This document shows, in pieces, positions 1 to 7,636 of a DNA stretch of 64,000 nt. Both the position numbers and the translations under genes were made by a program. Positions within the stretch are counted from its first letter, which is position 1. Each line of letters begins with the position of its first letter. The notes below the pieces were generated by a model that saw nothing but the letters and a program-made list of their open reading frames with translations, made no database searches and was not told where the DNA came from. Origin of the DNA: VRUE01 sp963702035 (GTDB taxonomy: Bacteria; Actinomycetota; Thermoleophilia; Solirubrobacterales; 70-9); NCBI GenBank assembly GCA_963702035.1, contig OY969700.1:434001-498000 (forward strand), read 5' to 3'.

Positions 1-2
1 GG

Positions 3-215
3 CTGCGCCGCCCGCGCCTGCGCCCGGCGACCGCGGCGATCGGCGCCGCCTTCACTCTCGCCGTCTCCGTCGGCCTGCTCGTCCTCGATTACCACTACCC
101 GAGCGACGTGGTGGGCGGATGGCTGGTCGCGCTCGGCTGGTGCTTCGCTTTGGTCGCGCTGCAGCGGTGGAAGGACGGCAGGACTTCCGCCGCCGGGCAA
201 CGCCGTACCGTCTGA
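3..215 (+). CDS. PAP2-family membrane phosphatase, C-terminal fragment
   Basis: The window begins inside this gene, so only about 70 C-terminal residues are visible. They contain a hydrophobic helix, then HYPSDVVGG, which matches the last PAP2 phosphatase motif (catalytic His four residues before Asp), then another hydrophobic helix and a basic tail ending at TGA 213-215. PAP2 enzymes are integral membrane phosphatases acting on lipid phosphates such as phosphatidate or undecaprenyl pyrophosphate; the substrate cannot be told from this fragment. It is the last recognisable core gene before the accessory region that starts with a serine integrase. Confidence 0.8.
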   Translation: MRRPRLRPATAAIGAAFTLAVSVGLLVLDYHYPSDVVGGWLVALGWCFALVALQRWKDGRTSAAGQRRTV

Positions 216-254
216 GTCGTGGCACTTCACGGCCGGCCCCGCGTGATCGCGCAC

Positions 255-292
255 CTCGACATGGATACATCTGCAAAACTGTCTATGTCGAG
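255..292. promoter_or_regulatory. Inverted repeat directly upstream of the integrase; candidate att half-site or operator
   Basis: CTCGACAT (255-262) is repeated in inverse orientation as ATGTCGAG (285-292), 22 bases apart, and the inner bases GATACA/TGTCTA are partly symmetric as well. It lies 12 bases before the integrase ATG. Large serine integrases recombine at roughly 40-50 bp imperfect palindromes that commonly lie beside the integrase gene, so this may be part of attL or attP; an autoregulatory operator is the alternative. The symmetry is seen; the role is inferred. Confidence 0.4.
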
Positions 293-304
293 AGGAGAGC
301 GCGA

Positions 305-1837
305 ATGGCTGAGCAGAAAGCGAAGGTTACGGCCGACAAGGGGCTTCCGCTAGACGGATATGTCCGGGTCTCCCGGGTCGGAGGTCGTAAAGGCGAGGGC
401 TTCATCTCGCCGGATGTGCAGGAGCAAGCCATCCTCGACTGGGCGAAGCGGAACAGCCGCGAGGTCGTCGTCCGTCCCCACGAGTTGAACGTCTCGGGCG
501 GCACGATGGATCGGCCGATCTTCAACGAACTGATGGAGCGCGTTCGCAGCGGTGAGTCGGGCGGGATCGTCGTTTACAAGACTGATCGCTTTGCCCGGAG
601 CCTTTTGGGAGCCGTGACCACGCTCGCCGAGCTCGGGCAACACAACGCTGCCTTCGCGTCTGTGACCGAGCCACAGCTGGATTACTCGACCCCTGCCGGG
701 CAGGCATTCCTACACATGCTGTTCGTCTTTGCCGAGTTCGTGCGGGCGACCATCAAGGAGTCCTGGCCCATCTCGGCCCGCAAAGCCATCGAAAGAGGCG
801 TGCACATCTCCCCCGCCCCGTACTTCGGCTATTACAAAGGCGAGGACGGCCGTCTCATCCCCAGCCCGGAGGCTCCGCTGGCTGTCGAGGTCTTTGAGCG
901 GCGCGGCCTCAATCGCGAGCCCTGGGCGCAGATCGCCGGGTGGCTCAACGAGGTCGCGCCCAAAGAAAAGGGGCAATGGGTCGCAGCGACCGTGCAGCGT
1001 CTCTGCGCGAACCGCATCTATCGCGGCGAGGCCAGCCGTTACGTCAAGCAGAACGTGGACGGGCGCGATCCGATTGTCAACCGCGACGCGCACCCTGCGT
1101 TGGTCAGTGAGGAGCTTTGGCGGGCCTCTCAGATGGTGCGCACGGCCACGGGGCGCAAAACGCCGCCGGCGCTTCTCCTGAGCGGCGTCGCCCGCTGCGC
1201 CGGGTGCCGCTACCGGATGAGCAAGGGGTCCGGCCCGAAGGGCGAGGTCCTGTATCGCTGCCGGGGCGCTCACGCGAGCGGCCAATGTCAGGAACGCGCC
1301 CTCATCAAGGCCGACGCGCTGGATGAATACCTGGAGGAAGCGTTCCTCGACGGGCTCGACCAGGAAGCGGAAGCGGTTCCCGACACCACTGATCGCGACG
1401 ATGCGTTGCGCGCGCTCGAGGAGGCCCGCGCCGCAACTGAGGACTTTCGGCAGGACACCGCCGCTCGCAAGAAGCTCGGCCCGGCTTGGCATGACTGGCT
1501 TGACGCCTACCTCAAGGGGGAGCGCGACGCCGAAGCGAAGCTCGCCCAGGTGCAGGACGCGAGTAGCGCTACCGGCCGGGTTCGGCTACTCCGAGACGAC
1601 TACCTGGCGCTTCCGCTTGCTGAGCGTCGCACGGTCCTTGCGGGGGCGGTCAACGCGGTGATGGTCCGTCGCTCGCGCGGGCGGGGTCGGAACGTCGATC
1701 CGACGCCCGAGCGGACGCGAATCCTTTGGCGTGGCGAAGCCCCCGACGACCTCCCCCGGCAGCGCCGCCGAAACACGATCCGACCCTTCGTCTTTGACGG
1801 GAATGATGTCCCAGCCGGGGTTCCGGTTGCGGAATGA
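305..1837 (+). CDS. Large serine recombinase (site-specific integrase), 510 aa
   Basis: Resolvase-type integrase that would cut and rejoin attP/attB to insert or excise the element. The N-terminal catalytic domain has the YVRVS signature with the nucleophilic Ser at residue 23 and the downstream VYKTDRFAR segment. A recombinase domain follows (about 150-280), then a zinc ribbon with Cys298, Cys301, Cys319 and Cys328, then a long charged coiled-coil region and an Arg-rich end. An open frame runs upstream to 119, but ATG 305 is preferred: GAGAGGAGAG lies just before it and the catalytic domain then starts at the usual distance. It follows the PAP2 gene by 89 bases. The length is normal for the family and no domain is missing, so it is probably functional. 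Confidence 0.93.
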   Translation: MAEQKAKVTADKGLPLDGYVRVSRVGGRKGEGFISPDVQEQAILDWAKRNSREVVVRPHELNVSGGTMDRPIFNELMERVRSGESGGIVVYKTDRFARSLLGAVTTLAELGQHNAAFASVTEPQLDYSTPAGQAFLHMLFVFAEFVRATIKESWPISARKAIERGVHISPAPYFGYYKGEDGRLIPSPEAPLAVEVFERRGLNREPWAQIAGWLNEVAPKEKGQWVAATVQRLCANRIYRGEASRYVKQNVDGRDPIVNRDAHPALVSEELWRASQMVRTATGRKTPPALLLSGVARCAGCRYRMSKGSGPKGEVLYRCRGAHASGQCQERALIKADALDEYLEEAFLDGLDQEAEAVPDTTDRDDALRALEEARAATEDFRQDTAARKKLGPAWHDWLDAYLKGERDAEAKLAQVQDASSATGRVRLLRDDYLALPLAERRTVLAGAVNAVMVRRSRGRGRNVDPTPERTRILWRGEAPDDLPRQRRRNTIRPFVFDGNDVPAGVPVAE

Positions 1838-1905
1838 ACGCCGGTAAGCGGCGAATCCCGCCCGCTTGGCCGCATCGGGCATAGCTGGTTGGTGTGCCGG
1901 TAGCT

Positions 1906-2604
1906 TCACCACGGCACCTCCTCGGCCACGCCGACCTTGCCCTGAGCGGCTGCGACTTTGATCGCCCGCTTGACTGCACGGCGGGTACCGCCGGGCGGAC
2001 AGGCGTAAACGACCTTGCCGACCCAATCCGCCACTCGCCAGGCGCGCATGATCTTGGCGAGGCGGCGCGGGGACTTCGCGGTTAGCTCGATCTCGATGGA
2101 GACGACCTCGCCGTCTTTGAGGATCGCGAGGTCGGGGCGGTGAAGCCGCGACGCTCCGTTCGGCAGCAGCCCGACCGTGGCGCTGGCGAGCGGACGATCC
2201 TCGATCCACTCGGCGTAGACGATCTCGCGCTCGGTGAGGACGTGCTCTGGGCCGTGCACCTCGCAGAGCACCTGCGCAGCAGAGACGCAGCGCAGCGAGT
2301 GGGTGACGGTTGCGGGCGAAATCTCGGCGACGGGGAACGGCAGGCCGGCGTAGGCGAGGCCATCGCGCGTCGCGCGCAGAAGAGTCGGCTCTGAGCGCAG
2401 GACTTCCATGCGCTCAAGCAGGCCCGCCTCTGCGCACGCCGCCACGCGGCGATAGGCGGCGGTCCGCCCGACGCCCATCGCCTCCATTACGTGCGCGATG
2501 GACACGATGCCGTGTCGGCCCACGTAGCGGAGAAGTTCTTGGTCACGGCTTCGCGCGCGCTCATATTGAGCGCTCGCGAAGAGCTTGTCGGCCTCAGATT
2601 GCAC
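1906..2604 (-). CDS. Replication-relaxation family protein, 232 aa
   Basis: The N-terminal 80 residues form a winged-helix DNA-binding domain (YVGRHGIVSIAHVMEAMGVGRTAAYRRV is its core helix-turn-helix stretch, read in two parts: residues near 27-40 and 41-55). The C-terminal half has HRPDLAIL and SIEIELTAKS, resembling the D...ExK core of restriction-endonuclease-like folds. This combination is typical of 'replication-relaxation' proteins found in actinobacterial plasmids and integrative elements, where they are thought to act at the replication or transfer origin. The start is GTG 2604. It is convergent with the integrase, 68 bases away, and its promoter side faces the palindrome block at 2718-3093, a natural target. 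Family assignment is from motif pattern; catalytic activity is not established. Confidence 0.7.
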   Translation of the reverse strand: MQSEADKLFASAQYERARSRDQELLRYVGRHGIVSIAHVMEAMGVGRTAAYRRVAACAEAGLLERMEVLRSEPTLLRATRDGLAYAGLPFPVAEISPATVTHSLRCVSAAQVLCEVHGPEHVLTEREIVYAEWIEDRPLASATVGLLPNGASRLHRPDLAILKDGEVVSIEIELTAKSPRRLAKIMRAWRVADWVGKVVYACPPGGTRRAVKRAIKVAAAQGKVGVAEEVPW

Positions 2605-2717
2605 ATGACATTAAGACGACAAGCACGCAGATTTCGCCCCCCGATCCTCCGGTCCCCCGGTTCCGGTATCTACTCCCTCACGGTTCCCCGGCCCTCCGGC
2701 CCCCTGGCCCCGGCCCC

Positions 2718-2862
2718 GCAATCCACCCCCGGACCCCCCACTCTTAAGTTGGTCAACCCCCTGGGGGGACCAACTGGGGTCATGACCACATCATGATCGC
2801 GCTTGGTCGGCGGCGAAGTCGCCGACCAAGCGCGATCAGGAGGGGGTCCGGGGGTGGATTGC
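2718..2862. repeat. Nested inverted repeats (21-bp outer arms, two inner hairpins)
   Basis: Outer arms 2718-2738 and 2842-2862 are perfectly complementary over 21 bases. Inside them lie a small hairpin, AGTTGGTC (2747-2754) with GACCAACT (2768-2775), and a perfect 19-bp hairpin with arms 2794-2812 and 2820-2838 around a 7-base loop. On one strand this folds into a cruciform with two side stems. It lies about 110 bases upstream of the replication-relaxation start codon. It lacks the U-run of a simple terminator. Confidence 0.75.
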
Positions 2863-2916
2863 TCGTCCACGACTTCGTCCACAGGCGCGTCCACCCCGAC
2901 CGGCGGTGAAGGTGGC

Positions 2917-2950
2917 TGAGCCGAGGCGTCTCCCAAGACGAGTCGGCTCA
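2917..2950. repeat. Hairpin with TGAGCCGA arms
   Basis: TGAGCCGA (2917-2924) pairs with TCGGCTCA (2943-2950), and CGTC (2927-2930) with GACG (2937-2940), leaving a TCCCAA loop. It is part of the palindrome block beside the replication-relaxation gene. Confidence 0.6.
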
Positions 2951-2973
2951 GGCTGGGCGGGCGGAAATCGGAT

Positions 2974-3093
2974 CCTGCCGACCTGCCCGCAGGCTAACGC
3001 CGCAAGGCAGGCCGTCAACCCCTGAAGGGGTCGGGCGCTTCGCGCCCTTGACTGCCCGCCTTCGCGGCGCTTTTGGGCAGTTAGGTCGGCAGG
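2974..3093. repeat. Hairpin cluster enclosed by CCTGCCGACCT inverted repeats
   Basis: CCTGCCGACCT (2974-2984) is complementary to 3083-3093. Between them are CCCC/GGGG around TGAA (3019-3030), a tight GGGCGC-TTC-GCGCCC hairpin (3033-3047), and ACTGCCC (3051-3057) paired with GGGCAGT (3075-3081). The whole can fold as a multi-arm junction. It ends 80 bases before the DUF5678 gene. Confidence 0.6.
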
Positions 3094-3172
3094 GACGGGC
3101 GTGCCGGGGGAGAGGGGTGAGGTGTCGCACGCAGAAGGTGCCGGGAGACCGGGAGCTATCATCGTTCTAGAC

Positions 3173-3364
3173 ATGGAGCCGATCCGCACCGACTTTCGAG
3201 GCTATGAGGGCCAGTACGTGGCTATTGACGCCCGCAGCGGCGAGATCGTGATCGCCGATAAAGACCCGCGCGTCGTGCTGGAAAAGGCCAAGGGCAGAAA
3301 CCACGTTGTCGTGCGCGGCCGCGTGCCCCACGCGGATGAGCCGATCTACGTCGGCCTTGGCTGA
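3173..3364 (+). CDS. DUF5678-like small protein, 63 aa
   Basis: A short acidic/basic mixed protein with YEGQYVAID near residue 8, a GEIVIADKDPRVVLEKA helix-preceding segment and a VVVRGRVP strand. This matches the small DUF5678 fold, which often sits directly upstream of retropepsin-like proteins in bacterial genomes. The frame is open from 3101, but ATG 3173 leaves exactly the conserved domain. No strong ribosome binding site is visible. It overlaps the next gene by 29 bases, so the two are probably translationally coupled. Function unknown; a chaperone, inhibitor or antitoxin role is possible but not shown. Confidence 0.65.
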   Translation: MEPIRTDFRGYEGQYVAIDARSGEIVIADKDPRVVLEKAKGRNHVVVRGRVPHADEPIYVGLG

Positions 3365-3857
3365 CCAAGAGCCGTTTCCCTGGCTCTTCCCGTATCGGGA
3401 GGACCCGCAACAGACGCGGCTCGGCCAGCCGATCCTTCGCCCCTTCGTGCAGGTCTCTCTCGTCAACGGCGACGAGAGCACGACGATGCTCGATGGCCTA
3501 GTCGACACCGGCGCGGACGCGATCCTCGCCAGCGACCTACTCGCCGAATCCCTCGGCGTAGACCTGACCGATCACGAGGGCGAGACGCAGCACGCGATTG
3601 GCGGTCGCACCCACCTGGCCCGCTACAAGACGATCTCCCTACGCCTACACCCTCACGATGGCGAGATTGACGAGTATCGCGAGTGGCAGGCCCAGGTCGG
3701 CTTCATCGAGGACTGGCACAGCTACAGCTTCGTTCTACTCGGAAGCGTTGGCTTCCTCGACCGATGGACAGTCACCGCGAGTCGCTTCGCCCAAGCGATT
3801 GCCGTTGAGCAGCGAGAAACGTTCGACAGTCGCTTCGGCCTTGTTGAGGCTGCATGA
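3336..3857 (+). CDS. Retropepsin-like aspartic protease, 173 aa
   Basis: Contains LVDTGADAILAS with the catalytic DTG triad (Asp57 from this start), the hallmark of single-domain retropepsin-like proteases that work as homodimers. A second hydrophobic stretch (SYSFVLLGSVGFLD, near 130-143) matches the ILG-type strand that follows in such folds. The chosen start, ATG 3336, overlaps the DUF5678 gene; the frame also allows 3306. No signal peptide is seen, so it is cytoplasmic. The substrate is unknown; the conserved pairing with DUF5678 suggests they act together. Confidence 0.75.
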   Translation: MSRSTSALADQEPFPWLFPYREDPQQTRLGQPILRPFVQVSLVNGDESTTMLDGLVDTGADAILASDLLAESLGVDLTDHEGETQHAIGGRTHLARYKTISLRLHPHDGEIDEYREWQAQVGFIEDWHSYSFVLLGSVGFLDRWTVTASRFAQAIAVEQRETFDSRFGLVEAA

Positions 3858-3981
3858 GCATCTGCACATCGCCTGTGCCGGCGATGATGCTGCAGTCTGA
3901 TGAATGCAGCCATCTCAATTTTTCGCCGCGTGAACGGATAGCCCGAGAGCGCCCCGGTCCACATAGGCATAGTTAACCGGC

Positions 3982-5190
3982 ATGCTCGATCTCTTTGGCG
4001 TCCCCTGGCCCGAACTCAGAAACTCGCACGTCGAAGAGTTTCTGAATAACGCCGACGAGGAGGGCGTCAACTGGGAGGCAAAGGGCGAAGGCCCGAATGG
4101 CAACCGGCCTCGGCCTGAGTCATTGTGCAAGGCCGCCTGCGGCTTCGCCAACCAGATTGGCGGCTACCTGATCGTCGGTGCCAGTCGCAAAGATGAAAAG
4201 TGGGGCCTCGACGGTATCGAGGTCCCCGCTGAGGAGCCAAGGCTCTGGGTCGGCCAGATACTTCGAGGGTTGCAGCCAGTCCCACGCTTCGAGGTCAGCG
4301 ACACTTTCAAGGTTGACGGCGGCAAGATTGCACTCGTCGTCAGGGTCGAGCCAATAGCAGTCCCGCCCTGCATGACGCCGCAGGGGCGGGTCTATGAGCG
4401 CGTGACGGGTGAGACGCTGCCCGTGGACGACCCGGCATTGCTCGACCGGCTTTTCCGGCGAGGGGCTGAAGCTCGCGCTCGGATTGCGGCCCTCGCACCA
4501 CGAGCAGCCGAGCGCGCGTTGGAAGCTTCGGGATGGACCTTCCAGAAGTCGGTGGGCATTTCGGTTGCCCTCGCACCCCTTGGGCGGGAGACCGAGGATA
4601 TTTCTTCTCGGCTGTTCACTCAGGAGACGCGTCAGTCGATGATGGAGGCAACGTGGTCGCTGATGCTGGGACTTCGGCCAGGAGGCCGGCCGGATGGTGG
4701 GGTTTATTCGATGCAACGCCAGGATTCGCACGCTGCGCTGATTGACTTCGCAGAGCATCGGCACTGGGGCGCCAACGACGAGCTGATCGCTACGAACCGC
4801 AGCACATGGCTTACGCAGGCGAACTGGGACGGGACGGTCGCCGCCAGCCTGACGCTGAGCGATGCGGATGTAGCAAGTGGACCCCAGCCCGAGGACATCA
4901 TCGCCGCCCTATGGAAAGTGATCGTTCCCCTGGGCGGTCGGCTGGGTGGATATGGCCCATGCCAGCTGTCGGCGCTTATCGCCGTCACCAAGACGACGCA
5001 GGATGTGGCTCAAGGAACCGTCGTGCACGCCGGAGGACGTCTCCCTCCCGATGACTCGCTATATGCCGATATGCCCGCAACCACGCGGATCGGCCGGATC
5101 GTTGACCTGGTCGAGCCTGAGGAGAACGTGCTCCGGAGTATCGGGCGAGAGACCCGGCGTTCCGCTGGCGAAGTCCAAGACGAGAGCTGA
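3982..5190 (+). CDS. AlbA_2 (Schlafen-type) putative DNA-binding protein, 402 aa
   Basis: The N-terminal 150 residues carry the AlbA_2 pattern: NWEAK (Glu32/Lys34), then CGFANQIGGYLIVGAS, which is the A-N-x-x-G-G signature, and later a VYERVTGET strand. In bacteria this divergent AAA_4/Schlafen module binds or cuts nucleic acid and occurs in regulators and defence proteins. The C-terminal 250 residues have Trp-rich stretches and no domain I recognise. The start is ATG 3982; the Shine-Dalgarno is weak. The gene is convergent with the membrane coiled-coil gene at 5293-6372, 102 bases away. Confidence 0.75.
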   Translation: MLDLFGVPWPELRNSHVEEFLNNADEEGVNWEAKGEGPNGNRPRPESLCKAACGFANQIGGYLIVGASRKDEKWGLDGIEVPAEEPRLWVGQILRGLQPVPRFEVSDTFKVDGGKIALVVRVEPIAVPPCMTPQGRVYERVTGETLPVDDPALLDRLFRRGAEARARIAALAPRAAERALEASGWTFQKSVGISVALAPLGRETEDISSRLFTQETRQSMMEATWSLMLGLRPGGRPDGGVYSMQRQDSHAALIDFAEHRHWGANDELIATNRSTWLTQANWDGTVAASLTLSDADVASGPQPEDIIAALWKVIVPLGGRLGGYGPCQLSALIAVTKTTQDVAQGTVVHAGGRLPPDDSLYADMPATTRIGRIVDLVEPEENVLRSIGRETRRSAGEVQDES

Positions 5191-5292
5191 ATCCGTAGGT
5201 CATGTTTCCTTGTGTACCAGCGCTGCCCAACCCCTCCTTGGTGCAGCGGTGGGCCTTTGCGTAGGTCCACTCCTGGGGCGGGGACTTGTGAC

Positions 5293-6372
5293 CTAGCCCG
5301 ATTTGGCAAGAAATGGAACCGCTGCCCGCTCAACCAGCGTGACGTGATCACCATCGCTCTCCACAAGGCCCGTTTCCTCGGTGGCGAAAATTGACTGTGC
5401 CAGCGTGAGGGTGACTGCTGACCTAATCTCGGGATCGGAGGCTGACGTGGCGAGCCGTTGAAAGGTAGCGATGGCCGTTGCCCGGCTGACTGCCACAGCT
5501 TCAAGATGGCGGTTGACTCGGTAATTCTGTGCGCAGATGCGAATTCCGAATGCAAGGACACCAAGGATGAAGATCGCTAGACCAATACCGGCGAGATCAT
5601 GGGGATCATTTGAGCCTTCGTCGGGGCGTAGCAGCAAAAAGGTCAAGACCGCGAACCCCACCGCCAGCGGACCTGACACGACGAGCGCAACTAGCCACTT
5701 CTCCGCGGTCTGCTTATGCTTCTCGGCCCGCCTATTGAATACCTCGGCTAGCTCCTCGCCTGCAGACTCACCGGCTTCGGTTCTAACTTGCTCAAGAGCT
5801 TCTTTGCGGGAGTCAAGCTCATGGTTGATGTCTATCGTGGCCGCATGGAGTCGCTGGAGGTCTTCAGCGACCTTCTCAAGCTCTTCTTTCGGTGCACTTG
5901 CGAACGATTGGTCTTCGAACGCACGCACAACGCGCGCCTGAACCGACAGTGGCTTTGCCTCTTTGCGAAGCCAGTTGTCCATCTCGGTCAGTTGATTGAG
6001 GAATCGATCTCGTTTCGCTTTAGCGTTTTCCGAGGTCGCGGACAACTCGATCATTTGATCGAGTTTGTTACAGATCTCCGTGAGTTTTTCGCGGAGCGCC
6101 CCCGCGAAGTTGCGAGGAAGTTCCCCCCAGTTCTCCTGCGCAATATCGGCCACGGTCGCGCGTATAGACCTCACAATGTCCGGTGCCTCGTTGAATGCCA
6201 GATCACCCAGTCGGCCTTTGCCTCGTAGCTCGTCAAGGTCAAAGCCAAATAGTCGATCTCCAGCTTCGCGGGCGTCCTGCGGCCAGTCTTGAGCTAGCTG
6301 ATCCTCAGTGAATGGATTGCTGGGTGGCCTGTCATCCTTAAACGGCTCGGACATTTCAGCTCGCTTGGCCAT
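5293..6372 (-). CDS. Coiled-coil membrane protein of unknown function, 359 aa
   Basis: I do not recognise a family. The first 40 residues are polar, then residues about 60-215 are charged and helical with heptad-like spacing (for example LEKVAEDLQRLHAATIDINHE, shortened here to its core), giving a long coiled coil. Two hydrophobic helices follow: WLVALVVSGPLAVGFAVL near 226-243 and GIGLAIFILGVLAFGIRI near 261-278, separated by an acidic loop. An Ala/Thr-rich helical tail ends the protein. The layout suggests a membrane-anchored oligomer with both ends on the same side. ATG 6354, seven residues in, is an alternative start. It lies tail-to-tail with the AlbA_2 gene; a joint role, for example in phage defence, is only a hypothesis. 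Confidence 0.6.
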   Translation of the reverse strand: MAKRAEMSEPFKDDRPPSNPFTEDQLAQDWPQDAREAGDRLFGFDLDELRGKGRLGDLAFNEAPDIVRSIRATVADIAQENWGELPRNFAGALREKLTEICNKLDQMIELSATSENAKAKRDRFLNQLTEMDNWLRKEAKPLSVQARVVRAFEDQSFASAPKEELEKVAEDLQRLHAATIDINHELDSRKEALEQVRTEAGESAGEELAEVFNRRAEKHKQTAEKWLVALVVSGPLAVGFAVLTFLLLRPDEGSNDPHDLAGIGLAIFILGVLAFGIRICAQNYRVNRHLEAVAVSRATAIATFQRLATSASDPEIRSAVTLTLAQSIFATEETGLVESDGDHVTLVERAAVPFLAKSG

Positions 6373-6406
6373 GGGCGTGCGGATTGTACGTGCCCTTCCG
6401 GCATAA

Positions 6407-6937
6407 TCAGTTAGTTAGCTTGAGCCTCGCCCGGCCCCCGGTGATGCAGCGGTTGACCCTCGTATAGCTCCACCCCTGCCGCGCGGCGATCTCCTTGTAG
6501 GAGAAACCGGCGGCGAAGAGGCCGAGGCCGGTTCGCTCGTCGGGCCGCAGGGGGCCGAGGCGCTGCCGGCCTTCATGAAGTCCGGCAACCCGCTCCTCAA
6601 GACTCTCGCCCCGCGAGGGCAGCTGCTCAAGCATCGAGGCGTGCTCGTCGTCCTCTCCGATCTCCCAGCCGACGCGGCGGTCGAATCGCTCCCGCCCGTA
6701 GCGCCGCCAGCACTCGCGCTTGAGCGTTAGCGTCAGCCAGGCGAGCGGCGGCGCACCCCTCCCAGGGTCAAAGGCGCGCAGGAAGGAGAACATCGCCTCC
6801 TGCAGCGCCTCTTCTCCGACAGGGACGCTGCCGCCGGCGTTCCTGGTCGCGATCGCCATCAAGTAGCCACCGTGCTCTTCGTAGAGCGCGACGGCAAGCT
6901 CTGCGACCTCTGCTCCGCTTCGCTTCGTGAAAGACAT
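6407..6937 (-). CDS. Sigma-70 family RNA polymerase sigma factor, 176 aa
   Basis: The protein has a region-2-like stretch (LYEEHGGYLMAIATRN, then EEALQEAMFSFLRAFDPGRG and WLTLTLKRECWRRYGRER, near 18-85) and a region-4 helix-turn-helix at the C-terminus (LRPDERTGLGLFAAGFSYKEIA followed by GWSYTRVNRCITGGRARLK, here split). The frame continues upstream to 7075, but ATG 6937 is chosen because ACGGAGG sits 7 bases before it and the upstream codons are Pro/Gly-rich junk overlapping hairpins. No anti-sigma gene is adjacent. It may transcribe genes of this accessory region. Confidence 0.72.
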   Translation of the reverse strand: MSFTKRSGAEVAELAVALYEEHGGYLMAIATRNAGGSVPVGEEALQEAMFSFLRAFDPGRGAPPLAWLTLTLKRECWRRYGRERFDRRVGWEIGEDDEHASMLEQLPSRGESLEERVAGLHEGRQRLGPLRPDERTGLGLFAAGFSYKEIAARQGWSYTRVNRCITGGRARLKLTN

Positions 6938-7351
6938 CTGGGCCTCCGTTCCTCGTCGGGTTGAGGAACAAGGCCCCGAGCACCCGCCAAGGTGCCCCGG
7001 AACCCGAGCCGCAGGCGAGGGCCGAAGGAGCCCCCGAAGGGGGCTTGCAGGGGCACCTGCGGGTGCCACGATCAATGAGAACCCAATGAGAACCCGTCGA
7101 GGAACGGAGGCTCTTCGAGAAGAAGAAAGACGCCGCGCGAGGAAGAGGGAAAACGAAGCCGTCGCGGTTAACGGTGCGAAGAGGCGCTGCAGATTTACCA
7201 GACGTTTCTAAAGAAATCGCCGAAATATTTGTCCAGCCGAAATCCGGCGAATCGGCCGGTTCTGTGCTACGCGCCGACCTCCCGACCCAGACCAAGCATC
7301 CCCTGCCCCCACCTAACTGCCAACGAAGGTGGGGACAGGGGATGCGACCTC
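6938..7351. other. Non-coding stretch upstream of the sigma gene
   Basis: No gene is credible in these 414 bases. GCACCCGC (from about 6979) with GGTGCCCC and their inverse near 7050-7066 form a long imperfect inverted repeat upstream of the sigma gene; a CCCCCGAAGGGGG hairpin lies at 7031-7043. The 11-base AATGAGAACCC occurs twice in tandem at 7074-7084 and 7085-7095. A strong hairpin at 7296-7345 closes the HTH operon that ends at 7352. The rest is featureless to me. Confidence 0.5.
7296..7345 (-). terminator. Long hairpin just downstream of the HTH operon; probable terminator
   Basis: Arms 7296-7314 and 7327-7345 are complementary over 19 bases with one mismatch, around a loop of about 12 bases. 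It starts 6 bases after the stop codon of the HTH gene on the minus strand. There is no clear U-tract, so termination may be Rho-assisted or the hairpin may protect the mRNA end. Confidence 0.6.
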
Positions 7352-7636
7352 TCAGGACTCGGGTGCTTCCTCGGGATCACGCAGGACGAAGCTGCCGAGT
7401 TGGGCGCTGCCTGGGTTCCAGGCGATGCCGTCCAATAGCTCTGCGATTGAGACTTCGACCGCGCCCGCGAGTTTGACGGCGGCGTCGATGCGCGGCGTGC
7501 GTTCGCCGCGCTCCAAGAGTCCGACCTCGGTGCGATGGAGCGAGGCGCGGATGCCGGCCTCTTCGTGAGAGAGGCCGGCGCGTTTGCGAGCGAGCCGCAG
7601 GTTCGCGCCGAAACGGCGCGCGATGCTCACCGGCAT
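7352..7636 (-). CDS. XRE-family helix-turn-helix regulator, 94 aa
   Basis: A compact XRE/Cro-type repressor: FGANLRLARKRAGLSHEEAG, then LHRTEVGLLERGERTPR and VKLAGAVEVSIAELLDGI cover the five-helix domain (residues 9-72). The frame is open far upstream, but ATG 7636 gives exactly a single HTH domain and overlaps the preceding gene by 10 bases, so it is the last gene of a three-gene minus-strand operon (8297 to 7352). It is followed by a strong hairpin. Likely an autoregulator of the operon or of the divergent HTH gene at 8497. Confidence 0.8.
   Translation of the reverse strand: MPVSIARRFGANLRLARKRAGLSHEEAGIRASLHRTEVGLLERGERTPRIDAAVKLAGAVEVSIAELLDGIAWNPGSAQLGSFVLRDPEEAPES

Larger units (their letters stand above)
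2605..3172. other. Non-coding, palindrome-rich block upstream of the replication-relaxation gene
   Basis: No credible gene is present in these 568 bases. The content is a series of hairpins: a nested pair at 2718-2862, one at 2917-2950, and a group enclosed by 2974-3093, with runs of C and G between them. Such density of palindromes in an integrative element is what a replication or conjugation origin looks like. An origin role is inferred from structure and neighbours only. Confidence 0.5.

Noticed and set aside
7074..7095. Tandem AATGAGAACCC as iterons
   Set aside because: Only two copies and no replication initiator beside them; recorded as a minor repeat only.
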